Shown one piece after another: positions 23,606-33,078 of a stretch of 41,620 nt of DNA. Under the pieces are notes generated by a model. That model had not been told where the DNA came from. It saw only the letters and a program-made list of their open reading frames with translations, and did not search any database. Position numbers and translations under genes: made by a program. The DNA comes from Streptosporangiaceae bacterium (GTDB lineage: Bacteria > Actinomycetota > Actinomycetes > Streptosporangiales > Streptosporangiaceae). The DNA is taken from NCBI GenBank assembly GCA_019239975.1, contig JAFAZE010000084.1:1-41620 (forward strand), read 5' to 3'. The number at the start of each line of letters is the position of its first letter. Position 1 is the stretch's first letter.

Positions 23606-24127
23606 GTGAGCCTGGACGCGGGTCTCTGGCTACAGCCGATTGCCATGACTGTGCGGAAGAGGCGCATGATGCCAGAGGAGACTGCTGAGATCGTCGGGTC
23701 CCTTGGCCGCGAACTCGTATCGGATTTGGCGCCGGAAGAGCTGCCGCTATACCCGTCGCTGCTGAGCCAGTTCCAGAGTGCCAAGAGCGGCCGGCGGCCC
23801 AAGAAGTCATCGGATGACCAGTTCCTTGGCTTCGGGGGCGCCGAAGCCCTGACGATGCTCACCCCCGTGATCCTGAGCTTCACCAGCAGCGTCTGGCAAG
23901 CGCTCGTGGCCGAGACAGCGCGGAGTACGGCACATGGTGTCGTCGAGTACGTCAGGTCACATCGCCCTGGGCACCATGAGGCCGCCGCGCCGCCGCTCAC
24001 AGCAGACCAGCTCCAGCTCGTCCGGACGGTGGCCGAGCGTGAGGCGCGCCGACTGGACATATCCGAAGGCCAGGCCGGGCTCCTCGCCGATGCGATGGTA
24101 GGGGTCTTGACCGGGTCCAAGGCTTAG
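23606..24127 (+). CDS. Unknown 173-aa protein
   Basis: No family recognised. The conserved-looking part starts MMPEETAEIVGSLGRELVSD, LAPEELPLYPSLLSQF and continues through AEALTMLTPVILSFTSSVWQ to a helical C-terminus (VAEREARRLDISEGQAGLLA). Possible starts are GTG 23606 and ATG 23645, 23666 or 23669; none has a strong SD, so the N-terminus is unsure. It is convergent with the M48 peptidase gene, with a 3-base overlap of stops. Soluble by composition, with one amphipathic segment near the middle. Confidence 0.6.
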   Translation: MSLDAGLWLQPIAMTVRKRRMMPEETAEIVGSLGRELVSDLAPEELPLYPSLLSQFQSAKSGRRPKKSSDDQFLGFGGAEALTMLTPVILSFTSSVWQALVAETARSTAHGVVEYVRSHRPGHHEAAAPPLTADQLQLVRTVAEREARRLDISEGQAGLLADAMVGVLTGSKA

Positions 24128-26856
24128 CTCGTCCACTGCCAGCTGTGGAGCATGAAGGCAAATGCTCCTCGAAGATAGGGCGAATCCTCCGGCCATTCGG
24201 GCGACCGGCCCAGCGTTATCAGATATACCACGGGACCGCGGACGACGAACCATTGCTCCAGCGCCCCCCGGTGAAGATCCGAATACGTGACAAGCAGTCC
24301 GGGCGCACCGTCAAGCATGTCCGGGCGCGCGCCAAGCCGGAACAGGTAAGACCTGTATTCCGCAATCTTGACGGGGTTGACGGCGACCAGGCTCTCCAGT
24401 TGCATTGCCGCTCCGTCGAACGGGAAAGTGAAATATATCAGCCCGGGCTTGCCTGCCTGAGTAACGGCGTACCAGCTGGGTATGAGGCGGACGTCATAAC
24501 CGTATCCGTGGATCCAGCCGTCGCTGCCGATGCTGCCCATAGGCTTGACACCGTGCGCGCTCCCGCTGGGCCCCCATAGAGCCGTCCCCGCCACGGTGGC
24601 GATGACCGCTACCGCAGCCACGAGCCACCCAAACGCCACGACGGCCACCGGTCGGCGCTTGCGCCGAATGCGGCGGCGCAGGAGCATCCCGGCGGCATAG
24701 GCAGCGGGCACGAAAAGAATGCTCACCAGGGCGGCGCCGAGCACGACCTGGCGAAGCGGCAGGGTATCCGGTCCTGTCAGGCAACCGCCGGCCGGCGGAT
24801 GGGCGTACTGGATGCTAAGCGATGCGAAGCAATGATCCATCGCCCGCACATTGGGCAGCGCCAGGCCGCTGACCATCGCAACCGCGGCCCCGGCCACGAC
24901 CGAGAGCGCGACACTCGTCGCGGATCTCGCCTTCACCGCCACGATCAACGCACATACCACCGCGACGACGACGATCGCCTGCTCATCGAAGAACATGAGC
25001 CGGGCCACGAAGTCAGGGCTCCACCGCACGACCTCGGCGATGCGCGCATGCGCAGCCGCGCTTACCGCCAGCATCAGCGCGACCGCTGTCACGCACCCGG
25101 CCAGGCACAGCACGGCCGTGGCCAGCCAGCGCCGCACGGTCCCGTCGTGCGCATCACCCGGTCGCCGCCACTGACGGTGCGCCACGGTCGCCGCGAGGGG
25201 CATGCCCGCGACAAGCAGGCACACCACCCAGCCGGCACCTTGAAGGGTGACGACAATGGCCGTTCCCCTGAGCGATTCCGGGAGCTGATGCCATTCGGCT
25301 ACGGCACTGGTCCCATCGATGAAGGTGAAATTGTCCAGCAGAAGGTACAGGCCAATGGTCATGATGGCCCATGCAGCGACAGTCGCCGCAGCCATGGCAC
25401 CCCGGGCAGGAATGCGTGTCGCCGTCCCGCCGGCACCCAACTGCCAGGCATCGGCCCAATGTCCGACCCATACCGGGAACGGCGTGAAGATCACGACGAC
25501 GAGGCCAGTCCACACCACGAGGACGCCAACGGCCGCCGGGTTCAGATGGTCCGGCGCAAGCGCCTGGTTGAGCGCGGCCGACAGGGCAATGACCGGGCCG
25601 AGCGCTAGGCCCAGACCCAGTCCCAAGCCCGCTGCCCATCCCTTCACCACGCCCGTGTTCGCCTCCAGCAACTGCCTCCTCCACATGGCGGCCGCGAGCG
25701 CTGGCCCCGCGAAGGCGGCGAAGATGAGCGCCGGGACAACGTGCCTGATGCCGACAGTCGTGGTCATGAGGGTTACGATCTCCCGCGCGGTACTCGCGCC
25801 AAGGGCCCCGACCAGCCCTATCGCCAACCCATCCCAGAACCCGAACCGGTACAGCGGCGCGGGGTCCAGCAGTGCTGCCGCGCGTTCCCGACCCGGCGGA
25901 TGCCTCCAGCCCAGGTGCCAGGCACGGCGGCCGGTACGGGCCGGCTGGCTTGCCAGTACCGTACCCAGCGCGGTCTCGGGGTCGAGTTGCCGTGCACGCG
26001 CGTCCGCGTCGAATTCGCGCGATCGCAGGATCGCGTTACGGAGCGAGTAAACGATCAATGCCATCACGGCCACGCGCCAGGTCAGCTGCTGCGGCTCGCC
26101 CAGGACGCGGCTGAAGATCAGCAGGACAGCCATCGGCAGCAGCGCCGCAACGACGAACGCCCGCCAGATCGCCAGGGCCATGTACGTCTGGTCGATATCG
26201 CGGTTCTTGATATGGGCCAGTTCATGCAAGATAACGGCGTCGAAGGCGGCGGGCTCCCTGACCGCCGCCTTCGCCGCTCCGCCGCTGATGGCAACGAACC
26301 GTCGCCGGGGCCGGCCGAACGCGAACGCCGACGGGCAGAAGTTGAGCGGCTGAAGCAGCCAGACCACGGGGCCGGTCCCGGCCCGCTGGCGAACCCCTTC
26401 GAGTCGGCTCACCAAGTCGGCGGCGTCGGCGCCGGCCAGCTCGGTCAGGTGCTTCCGCCGCCGGTACCACCAGGGCTGTGCCAGGAAGATGACGCCGGCC
26501 ACAACGATGAGCAGGCCGACGCCCAGCAGGCCCCACCACGCCTCGGCACGTTCACCTCCCGAGTAACACACCGAGGCCTGGTGCAGCGCGTTGGCGTAGG
26601 CAATCACACCGCTCGGCCGCCGTGCCAGCGCCTGCGAGCGGCACCTGAGCATCAGCGAAATCAGCGCAGGCCCGCGCGGTGTGGCCAGGTAGATGCCCTG
26701 GTAGACGAAGAAGCTCGATGCCGCTACCGCCGCGATGAGCAGCGCGAAACGGAAACTGGTGCTGACGGGAAGCGCAAAAGCACCGCTGCGGCCCGGGCCG
26801 GGAGGCTGTGCGCCTGGCTGGCGGCCGGCCGGGACGTCGGCCAGCTCCATGCTCAT
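24124..26856 (-). CDS. Large membrane M48-family metallopeptidase
   Basis: 910 aa, much longer than HtpX (about 290 aa). A first membrane segment at about residues 35-55 and a second near 115-135 precede the peptidase domain. The zinc motif HELAH is at residues 211-215 (AVILHELAHIKNRDID) and the third ligand is the Glu near 281 in SREFDADARAR. This is followed by about ten hydrophobic segments up to about residue 770 and a C-terminal soluble domain of about 120 aa (GYDVRLIPSWYAVTQAGKPG). The active site should face the cytosol as in HtpX/Ste24. The role may be membrane protein quality control or maturation of an exported factor; the fused C-terminal domain is not recognised. Confidence 0.85.
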   Translation of the reverse strand: MSMELADVPAGRQPGAQPPGPGRSGAFALPVSTSFRFALLIAAVAASSFFVYQGIYLATPRGPALISLMLRCRSQALARRPSGVIAYANALHQASVCYSGGERAEAWWGLLGVGLLIVVAGVIFLAQPWWYRRRKHLTELAGADAADLVSRLEGVRQRAGTGPVVWLLQPLNFCPSAFAFGRPRRRFVAISGGAAKAAVREPAAFDAVILHELAHIKNRDIDQTYMALAIWRAFVVAALLPMAVLLIFSRVLGEPQQLTWRVAVMALIVYSLRNAILRSREFDADARARQLDPETALGTVLASQPARTGRRAWHLGWRHPPGRERAAALLDPAPLYRFGFWDGLAIGLVGALGASTAREIVTLMTTTVGIRHVVPALIFAAFAGPALAAAMWRRQLLEANTGVVKGWAAGLGLGLGLALGPVIALSAALNQALAPDHLNPAAVGVLVVWTGLVVVIFTPFPVWVGHWADAWQLGAGGTATRIPARGAMAAATVAAWAIMTIGLYLLLDNFTFIDGTSAVAEWHQLPESLRGTAIVVTLQGAGWVVCLLVAGMPLAATVAHRQWRRPGDAHDGTVRRWLATAVLCLAGCVTAVALMLAVSAAAHARIAEVVRWSPDFVARLMFFDEQAIVVVAVVCALIVAVKARSATSVALSVVAGAAVAMVSGLALPNVRAMDHCFASLSIQYAHPPAGGCLTGPDTLPLRQVVLGAALVSILFVPAAYAAGMLLRRRIRRKRRPVAVVAFGWLVAAVAVIATVAGTALWGPSGSAHGVKPMGSIGSDGWIHGYGYDVRLIPSWYAVTQAGKPGLIYFTFPFDGAAMQLESLVAVNPVKIAEYRSYLFRLGARPDMLDGAPGLLVTYSDLHRGALEQWFVVRGPVVYLITLGRSPEWPEDSPYLRGAFAFMLHSWQWTS

Positions 26857-27465
26857 AAAGATCGCCAGCTTCTTCCAGGCCCATTCCTGGCGGCCTCCCA
26901 GCCGTCAGTTACAAGAACCTTTGTCATCCTGGCAGCACCAGCCCCACCGGCCCCGGCTATTACCGCGCTGCACAGGCGCGAACTAATCCCCGGTTGCGCA
27001 CCCCAAGCCACAAGATAATCCCTCCCGGCACAAAGTGTATCAGCTCGATACATAGTCGTACAGCACAAATCCGTAACACTGGGAATTCCCGCCTGGAAAC
27101 CGCGCTCCGCAAATCGCCTCTTAAAGCATCGCCTCCGGTGCCTTGAAAGAAAATCGAGTGTCACAGGCTGCCACCAGAAGCCGGTTCTTGCGGTGAGACC
27201 TCTTCTACCGGGACTCTCCGCCCATTTCCGGACGTCCAGGTATATCCGCGTGCCTGCCCGTACATATCCGCTTGGGCCAAGCAGAGCGCGCAAGCGGCGC
27301 CAGCCTCGCCTACATGCCGCGAGCGATAGTCCCTGATATCTCCAGTCACGAGTCACGCGTTACAGCCGGGTGGCAAGAACCCGGCGCGACGGCTTGCCGC
27401 CCGATAGCCTGGTGCGGCTGTTAGCGGCGGGAAGGGCGACGCCAGCCCGGATCAACGGGGGTCAG
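26857..27465. other. Non-coding gap upstream of M48 peptidase
   Basis: About 600 bases between divergent genes; no gene can be supported. It holds an inverted repeat TGTATC (27036-27041) and GATACA (27047-27052). It is AT-richer than the surroundings, as in a regulatory region. Confidence 0.5.
27036..27052. promoter_or_regulatory. Inverted repeat TGTATC-N5-GATACA
   Basis: Six-base perfect arms and a five-base spacer, similar in shape to GntR-type operators. It is about 180 bases upstream of the M48 gene and about 415 bases upstream of the secreted-protein gene; the regulator is not known. Confidence 0.5.
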
Positions 27466-28461
27466 ATGGGCATGTTCTCACTTGCGGCACGAATGGCCGC
27501 TCTGGTTGCGGGTGTTGGCCTGGTGCTGTCATCCGGTCCGGCTGCCGCCCTGGGGCGCACGGCCGCCCTGGGGCGCACGGCCGCCCTGGGGCGTGCGGCC
27601 GGTCCTGCCATGCGCCCCGGCGTCACAACGAGCCGCTGCCCGGAGGGCGGATCCGGAGGGCCGTTCTGGCGGGTGTGCACCACCCCGCTGTTCACCGCGG
27701 GCGGGACCCAGCCCGTGACCGACGGCGCGCAGGCGACGATTATGCTGCCCTGCCGGGCCAAGGCGCCGGACTTCAGGAAGCGGTCCCTAGGCGGCGGCAG
27801 GACCACCACCGACGAGGGGTACGCGTACTTCTCCTACAGCATCAGCCCGGACAGGGCGTTCGAGGTGGGGCTGGAGCACAACTCGAAGGCCAGCAACGAC
27901 GTGAGCTACAAGCTCTACGCCACCGGCGTGCCGGGCAGCACGGGGTTCATGCAGGCGAAGGGGCAGATCGCCTGCGGCCAGCCGCTCATCCTGGTGTTCG
28001 GGATCGGCGATGCCGGCCGCGGGCAGTTTCTCGCCGCTGTCATGAACGCACAGCCGCCCGTCCAGGTATACGCACACCTGGAGCTGACCGTGCCGGGGGC
28101 GAGCTCATGGGTCGCCTGCCGATGCCGCCTTTCCATGGTCACCGCCATCGCACAGAACGGCTGGGTCCAGACCAAGCACGGAAAGGTCCCCGGCGCGGTC
28201 CCCGTCCCGCTCCCCGACGGCGCGTCCTACGGACCGGTCCGCTGGTCCAGCGTCAAGTATCTCGTCGACACCCCGCACAACTACGCCTGGAAGCCGGTCA
28301 CCGCGGCCGACATCCAGTACAGCAGGGCGTTCACCAAAGGAGTCGCGACCATACCGCGTCCCGGCGGCACCGCCCCGAACCTGGCCGTCGGCCCCATCAA
28401 ACTGCCGTGCAACACCAAGGCAACGCAGCCAGATGACTACTGGACCTGCTCCGGCGCCTGA
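27466..28461 (+). CDS. Secreted protein of unknown function
   Basis: Sec-type signal peptide MGMFSLAARMAALVAGVGLV, LSSGPAAA with a likely AxA cleavage, so exported. I take ATG 27466 because the signal peptide starts there; the frame is open further upstream without support. The mature N-terminus begins with three 6-residue repeats AALGRT from an 18-bp DNA repeat. The body has eight or so cysteines (TTSRCPEGG, VCTTPLF, MLPCRAKAP, IACGQPL, WVACRCRL, LPCNTKA, WTCSGA) that can pair outside the cell. No domain recognised. It lies 107 bases before the sialidase-like gene on the same strand, so the two may be co-regulated. Confidence 0.75.
   Translation: MGMFSLAARMAALVAGVGLVLSSGPAAALGRTAALGRTAALGRAAGPAMRPGVTTSRCPEGGSGGPFWRVCTTPLFTAGGTQPVTDGAQATIMLPCRAKAPDFRKRSLGGGRTTTDEGYAYFSYSISPDRAFEVGLEHNSKASNDVSYKLYATGVPGSTGFMQAKGQIACGQPLILVFGIGDAGRGQFLAAVMNAQPPVQVYAHLELTVPGASSWVACRCRLSMVTAIAQNGWVQTKHGKVPGAVPVPLPDGASYGPVRWSSVKYLVDTPHNYAWKPVTAADIQYSRAFTKGVATIPRPGGTAPNLAVGPIKLPCNTKATQPDDYWTCSGA
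27544..27597 (+). repeat. Three 18-bp tandem repeats at the signal peptide junction
   Basis: Unit GCCGCCCTGGGGCGCACG at 27544, 27562 and 27580 (last with two changes). It keeps the frame and encodes AALGRT-like repeats just after the predicted cleavage site. Confidence 0.85.
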
Positions 28462-28568
28462 GCTCGCCCAGGCACAGATCGCGACGGCTGGCCCCGCCGG
28501 CCAGGAGCCCCGCAACGGTCCCTTACGGCAACCGCCCCCCAAACACCTCAAAGACGGAAGGGGAAGAT

Positions 28569-30092
28569 ATGGCACCGCATTGGCCATGGGCCAGGAAGGC
28601 GAGAATCACCGGCATCGCCGCGGGCATGTTCGCGCTCGTGACGGCGGCCGGCGTGGTGGCGGCGTCCCCACCAGCGGACGCGGCGGGATCCCCGCCGCGT
28701 CCGGCACGGCTCACCGAGGTCAGCTCCGACCCGTTCACCAACCCCAGCAGTTACCACGCGACACAGGTCGAGCCCGACACCTACGCGGCGGGCTCGACGA
28801 TCGTCGGCGCCTTTCAGTCCGGAAGGTTCTTCGACGGCGGCGCGTCGGACATAGGCTGGGTCACCAGCCTCGACGCAGGACGGCACTGGCACCGCGGCTT
28901 CCTGCCTGACACGGTGTACAGTGGCGGCCCCTACGCGCGCATCAGCGACCCCGTGGCGGCCTACGATCTCAGGCACCACACCTGGCTGATCTCCGGGCTG
29001 ACGGTAAATGATCTCGCCGTCGGGACGGATGTCACGGTCAACCGGTCCTCTGACGGCCTGCACTGGTCCAGGCCGGTCACGGTGTTCCACGTGCCGTCCG
29101 GCGGTTTCGTCGACAAGGACTGGACCACATGCGACAACAGTCGGTCCAGCCCGCATTTCGGCAACTGCTATGCCGAGTTCGACCTGCCTTCCCAGAACGA
29201 ACTGCTGCAGATGAGCGTCTCCACCGACGGCGGCCGCACGTGGTCGTCGCCGAAACCGACCGCGGACATGGCGCACGGCCTCGGCGGGCAGCCGCTCGTC
29301 CAGCCGGGCGGCAGGGTCGTCGTGCCCTACGAGGGTTTCGACCCCGTCAGCGGCGCCCAGTACATCGGCTCGTTCGTGTCAGCCAACGGCGGCGCGACAT
29401 GGTCGGCGCACCACGTGGTGTCACCCATCAGCATGGCGCTCGACGGCGGCGCGATCCGCAACTCGCCGCTGCCGTCCGCCCAGGAAGACGCGGCCGGCAG
29501 AGTCTACGTGGTATGGAACGACTGCCGGTTCCGCCCCGGCTGCCCGAGCAACGACATCGTGCTGTCCACCTCGGCCAGCGGGACCACCTGGACGCCGACG
29601 GTGCGCGTCCCCATCGGGAGCGTCGCCGGCAACGCCGACCACATGATCCCCGGAATCGACATCCAGCCGGGCACGTCGGGACCGGCGGCCAAGGTCGCGC
29701 TCTATTACTACTACTATCCGAACAACATCTGCGACCTGGAGACCTGCCGCCTCGACGTCGGCTACATATCCTCGGTCAACGGCGGGAGGACATGGAGCGC
29801 GCCCGCCAGGGTCGCGGGCCCGATGCTGCTTGGCCGCATCGCACCGACATCCGGCGGCCTGATGGTCGGCGACTATATCGGCACCGCGATCGTTTCCGGC
29901 CGGGCATTCGCCCTGTTCGCCACCGGATTGCCGGCGGCCGGCCATAAAGGGTTCAACGAGCCGATGGAACTCGCGGCGCACGGCGAGCCGGTTACCGGCG
30001 GACCAAACGCCGTCCAGTCCGCCGTCTCCCGCGCCCCGGCGGCCGGCCACGTGACCAGCCCGACGCCTGCCGGCCCGCTCACCCGGTTCTGA
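28569..30092 (+). CDS. Secreted sialidase-like (BNR/Asp-box) protein
   Basis: 507 aa. N-terminal signal peptide with basic start (MAPHWPWARKARITGIAAGM, FALVTAAGVVAA) and a likely cleavage after ADA. The mature part has several Asp-box repeats S-x-D/N-x-G-x-x-W: SLDAGRHW, STDGGRTW, SANGGATW and SVNGGRTW, each on the edge of a beta-propeller blade. The six-bladed sialidase/neuraminidase superfamily is the best fit, but the catalytic arginine triad cannot be verified, so substrate and even activity are open. It has a strong SD (GGAAGGGG, 6 bases before ATG). A hairpin terminator follows the stop at 30101-30125. Confidence 0.82.
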   Translation: MAPHWPWARKARITGIAAGMFALVTAAGVVAASPPADAAGSPPRPARLTEVSSDPFTNPSSYHATQVEPDTYAAGSTIVGAFQSGRFFDGGASDIGWVTSLDAGRHWHRGFLPDTVYSGGPYARISDPVAAYDLRHHTWLISGLTVNDLAVGTDVTVNRSSDGLHWSRPVTVFHVPSGGFVDKDWTTCDNSRSSPHFGNCYAEFDLPSQNELLQMSVSTDGGRTWSSPKPTADMAHGLGGQPLVQPGGRVVVPYEGFDPVSGAQYIGSFVSANGGATWSAHHVVSPISMALDGGAIRNSPLPSAQEDAAGRVYVVWNDCRFRPGCPSNDIVLSTSASGTTWTPTVRVPIGSVAGNADHMIPGIDIQPGTSGPAAKVALYYYYYPNNICDLETCRLDVGYISSVNGGRTWSAPARVAGPMLLGRIAPTSGGLMVGDYIGTAIVSGRAFALFATGLPAAGHKGFNEPMELAAHGEPVTGGPNAVQSAVSRAPAAGHVTSPTPAGPLTRF

Positions 30093-30100
30093 CGCCCAAG

Positions 30101-30125
30101 ACCCGGGCATCCTTAACGCCCGGGT
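30101..30125 (+). terminator. Hairpin after sialidase-like gene
   Basis: ACCCGGGC at 30101-30108 and GCCCGGGT at 30118-30125, with a nine-base loop, starting 9 bases after the stop codon. There is no U-run, as usual in actinobacteria. Confidence 0.65.
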
Positions 30126-30360
30126 ACGGTCCCCACAAGGCCGGGACCGCACCCGGGCGCCCGCCCGGCGCCGCACGCCGGCGGCCGGCGGCACGAGGAC
30201 GCGGACGCTGCGGGAACACGCCCGCATCGCGTCCCGGTGTGCAACTGCGGGGAACTCCCTGTTGACTGCACGTCACCGCTCGCTGCACGATCGGAGAAAA
30301 GAAATTGGGCAGCACCCCAGGGTTGTCGGTCCCCGGGGGGGCTGACCATAGGGGTGTCAC

Positions 30361-33078
30361 ATGCCGATCGGCCCGGTCGAGCAGGAGATCCAGGATGCCT
30401 ACGTCCGCCTGGCTGAGTCGGCCGCGATGGTGCGCTATCACCATGAGCATTACCTGGACGGCCTCGCGTTCAGCGCCGTGACGGCGCTGACCGGCGCGCA
30501 CCCGTGGGCGCTGGCCGGCTTCGGCGCCCCGGCCTGGGACGCGTACCAGCCCGATCTCGGCGCGCCGCCGCCGGACGGCCTGAGGATCGGCGTCCTCCGG
30601 CTGACGGCGAAGGCGATGGGAAAGGGAAAGGGGAAGGGGAGGGGGAAGAAGCGCTCACCGCCGCTGCCGGCCGTGGCGCGCTTCGCCCGGCACGGCCACC
30701 TGCTGATCACCGAGACCGGGCTGGCCGAACAGGCCCGGTCGCTCCTCCAGGCGGTCACTCTCCGGCTGGCGGCGGCCACCAGACCGGGCACGGTGCGGTT
30801 CGCGCTGGCCGATCCGGTGGGACAGGGCAGGTACCTGAGCGCGTTCTTGCGGCTGCCACCGCAGATGCGGGTGGGCAGCGGGGTCGCCGCCAGCCCGGCG
30901 GAGATCGAGACGCTGCTGGCGATGCTGACCGGCCACGTCGTAGAGGTCACCCAGACCCGGCTGACCAACGTGTACGACTCGGTGGAGGCCTACAACGCGG
31001 CCACCACGGGGACAACCGTGCCGTACCACGTCCTTGTCCTGGCCGGCTTCCCGGCCGGCGTGAGCGACCAGGCCGCGGAGCTGCTGGGCAGGCTCGCCTG
31101 CAACGGTCCCAGAACCGGCCTCTATATCGTCGCCACCGCGGACCCGCGCAGCGAAATGCCACGCGGCTTCGACCTGGCGGCGCTGAGCGCGCTCGGCACG
31201 AACCTGCGGCCGGACGATGACGGGAACCTCGTCTGGGACGACCCGGAATTCGGCAGCACCGTGATCGACCCGGACCAGATGCCCGTGGCGGCCAGGGCCA
31301 ACCCGTGGCTGGACGCCGTGGGCGCCGCCGCCAGCTCGGCCTCGCGCGACCTCCCGTTCGGCAAGATCGCGGTCGCCCCGGCACGGCGCTGGGCCGCCAC
31401 CACCGCCGACGGGCTGGACGTGCAGATCGGCGTGGACAGCAAGGGTGAGCCGCAGCACTTCGTCATGGGCGTCCGCGGCGTGCACCACGGCCTGGTCGGC
31501 GGGGATGTCCGGATGGGCAAGACCAACCTGCTGCACGTGCTGATCAGCCAGCTCGCCCTCAGGTACCCGCCGGAGGAGCTGGAGCTGTACCTGCTCGACT
31601 TCAAGGAGGTCGAGTTCGACGCCTACCTGACCGAGCGGCTGCCGCATGCCCGCGCGATCACTTCCCGCACCGACCGTGAGTTCGGCCTGAGCATGCTGCG
31701 CCGGTTCCACGACGAGATCGAGCGGCGGGCCCGGCTGTGCCGCGAGGCCAAGGTCACCGACCTGCGCGACTACCGCGAGGAGACGGGGCAGGTGCTGCCC
31801 AGGGCACTGGTGATCATGGACGAGTTCCAGGTGCTGTTCAGCGACGAGGACCGGCTCGCCAGGGAGGCCGGCCGTCTCCTGGCCGACATCGCCAAACGCG
31901 GCGCGGCGTTCGGCCTGCACCTGCTGCTCGCCACCCAGTCGCCCGGCGGGCCGCTCGCGGCATACCTGCGGCCCGTTTATGAGCAGATGGCGCTGCGGAT
32001 CGCCCTGGGATGCACCCAGCCGAGCGTGTCCCAGGCGATCCTCGGCGAGGGCAACGACGCCGCGACGAAGCTGGCGCGGGCGGGGGACGCGATCTACAAC
32101 GACCGCCGCGGCGAGGGCGCCAACCCCGTCATGAGGATCGCGATGCTTCCCACCCGGGAACGGCTGGAGCTGATCGCGGCCATCCGGGTGCTCGCGGCCG
32201 GCCGTGAATACCCGCCGCCGGCCAGCTTCGATCCCGACGCGCACGCGGACTTCACCGCCCACCCCGCCTGCGCCGCCTTCGCCGGCCGCGAGGGCGGGCC
32301 AGGCCGGTGGGCGCCGCCGGGGAACGCCGTGCAGGCATGGCTGGGCGAGGCGATCGAGATCAAGCCGCCGACCGCCGCGACGTTCGAGCGCTACGTCCGC
32401 TCCAACCTGCTCATCGTCGGCAGCGAGGAACACGGCCACGGGCTGCTGCTGGCCACGCTGCTCAGCGCCGCGGTCCAGCGCTCGCCGGCGGATGTCTCGT
32501 TCACCGTCGCCGAGTTCACCAGGCCCTCGTCAGCGTTCCACGGGTTCTTCGACCCGCTGGAGAGCCTTCCCCACGAGGTGCGGGTCGCCGACCGCCGGGC
32601 GGCGGGGGCCGTGCTCGAGGCCCTCACCGAAGACCTGGACGCCCGGCTGGCCGATTCCGACGGGGCCATCCAGCCCGAGCACTTCTTCCTCATCGCGGGC
32701 ATGCACCGCTGGCAGGAACTGCTCACCGAGGGGGACTACGGCCGGCTCAGCGATACCTCGGTCCGGCTCATCCGGCTCGCGGACAAGGGACCGGACGTAG
32801 GCATCCACGTGGTGGCCTGGACGGACAGCTACACCACCGCCGAGCGCGCGCTCCGGAGGGCGGGCATCGGCCATTTCGGCCTGCGCGCCGCGCTCCGCGT
32901 GCTGTCACCCGCGGAAAGCGACGCGCTGCTGGGGGTGGCGGCCGCCGCGGGCCTGGACGACGACCGCGCCCTGTACCGGGAAACCGACTGGCCTGTCGAA
33001 CAGGTCGAGAAGTTCAAGCCGTACTCGATCGTGTCCCTCCGCGCCTTCGCCGAGACCGTCTTCCGGAGCACCGTATGA
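30361..33078 (+). CDS. FtsK/SpoIIIE-type ATPase, soluble, two ATPase domains
   Basis: 905 aa without membrane segments. After an N-terminal region (1-320, with a basic GKGKGKGRGKKR insert near 88-99) comes the FtsK/SpoIIIE ATPase: Walker A GGDVRMGKT (380-388), the following ELELYLLDFKEVEF, Walker B ALVIMDEF (482-489) and LLLATQSPGG with the sensor-like Gln. A second, degenerate RecA-like domain follows: NLLIVGSEEHGHGLLL (no Lys/Thr) and HFFLIAGMHRW. One active and one degenerate domain in a soluble protein recall EccCb of type VII secretion, or a DNA pump. It starts an operon of five genes joined by short overlaps, of which at least two encode WXG100-like proteins. Start ATG 30361 has AGGGGTG ahead of it. 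Confidence 0.88.
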   Translation: MPIGPVEQEIQDAYVRLAESAAMVRYHHEHYLDGLAFSAVTALTGAHPWALAGFGAPAWDAYQPDLGAPPPDGLRIGVLRLTAKAMGKGKGKGRGKKRSPPLPAVARFARHGHLLITETGLAEQARSLLQAVTLRLAAATRPGTVRFALADPVGQGRYLSAFLRLPPQMRVGSGVAASPAEIETLLAMLTGHVVEVTQTRLTNVYDSVEAYNAATTGTTVPYHVLVLAGFPAGVSDQAAELLGRLACNGPRTGLYIVATADPRSEMPRGFDLAALSALGTNLRPDDDGNLVWDDPEFGSTVIDPDQMPVAARANPWLDAVGAAASSASRDLPFGKIAVAPARRWAATTADGLDVQIGVDSKGEPQHFVMGVRGVHHGLVGGDVRMGKTNLLHVLISQLALRYPPEELELYLLDFKEVEFDAYLTERLPHARAITSRTDREFGLSMLRRFHDEIERRARLCREAKVTDLRDYREETGQVLPRALVIMDEFQVLFSDEDRLAREAGRLLADIAKRGAAFGLHLLLATQSPGGPLAAYLRPVYEQMALRIALGCTQPSVSQAILGEGNDAATKLARAGDAIYNDRRGEGANPVMRIAMLPTRERLELIAAIRVLAAGREYPPPASFDPDAHADFTAHPACAAFAGREGGPGRWAPPGNAVQAWLGEAIEIKPPTAATFERYVRSNLLIVGSEEHGHGLLLATLLSAAVQRSPADVSFTVAEFTRPSSAFHGFFDPLESLPHEVRVADRRAAGAVLEALTEDLDARLADSDGAIQPEHFFLIAGMHRWQELLTEGDYGRLSDTSVRLIRLADKGPDVGIHVVAWTDSYTTAERALRRAGIGHFGLRAALRVLSPAESDALLGVAAAAGLDDDRALYRETDWPVEQVEKFKPYSIVSLRAFAETVFRSTV
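30618..30651 (+). repeat. Polypurine G/A tract in the FtsK-like gene
   Basis: About 34 purines in a row on the plus strand with several GGG/GGGG runs, coding for the GKGKGKGRGKK stretch. It could form triplex or G-quadruplex structure in DNA or mRNA. Confidence 0.7.

Noticed and set aside
26853..27356. Minus-strand open frame of 167 aa upstream of the M48 peptidase
   Set aside because: No family motif, no SD, Cys/Trp/Arg-rich composition, and it covers the inverted repeat; the region reads better as regulatory.
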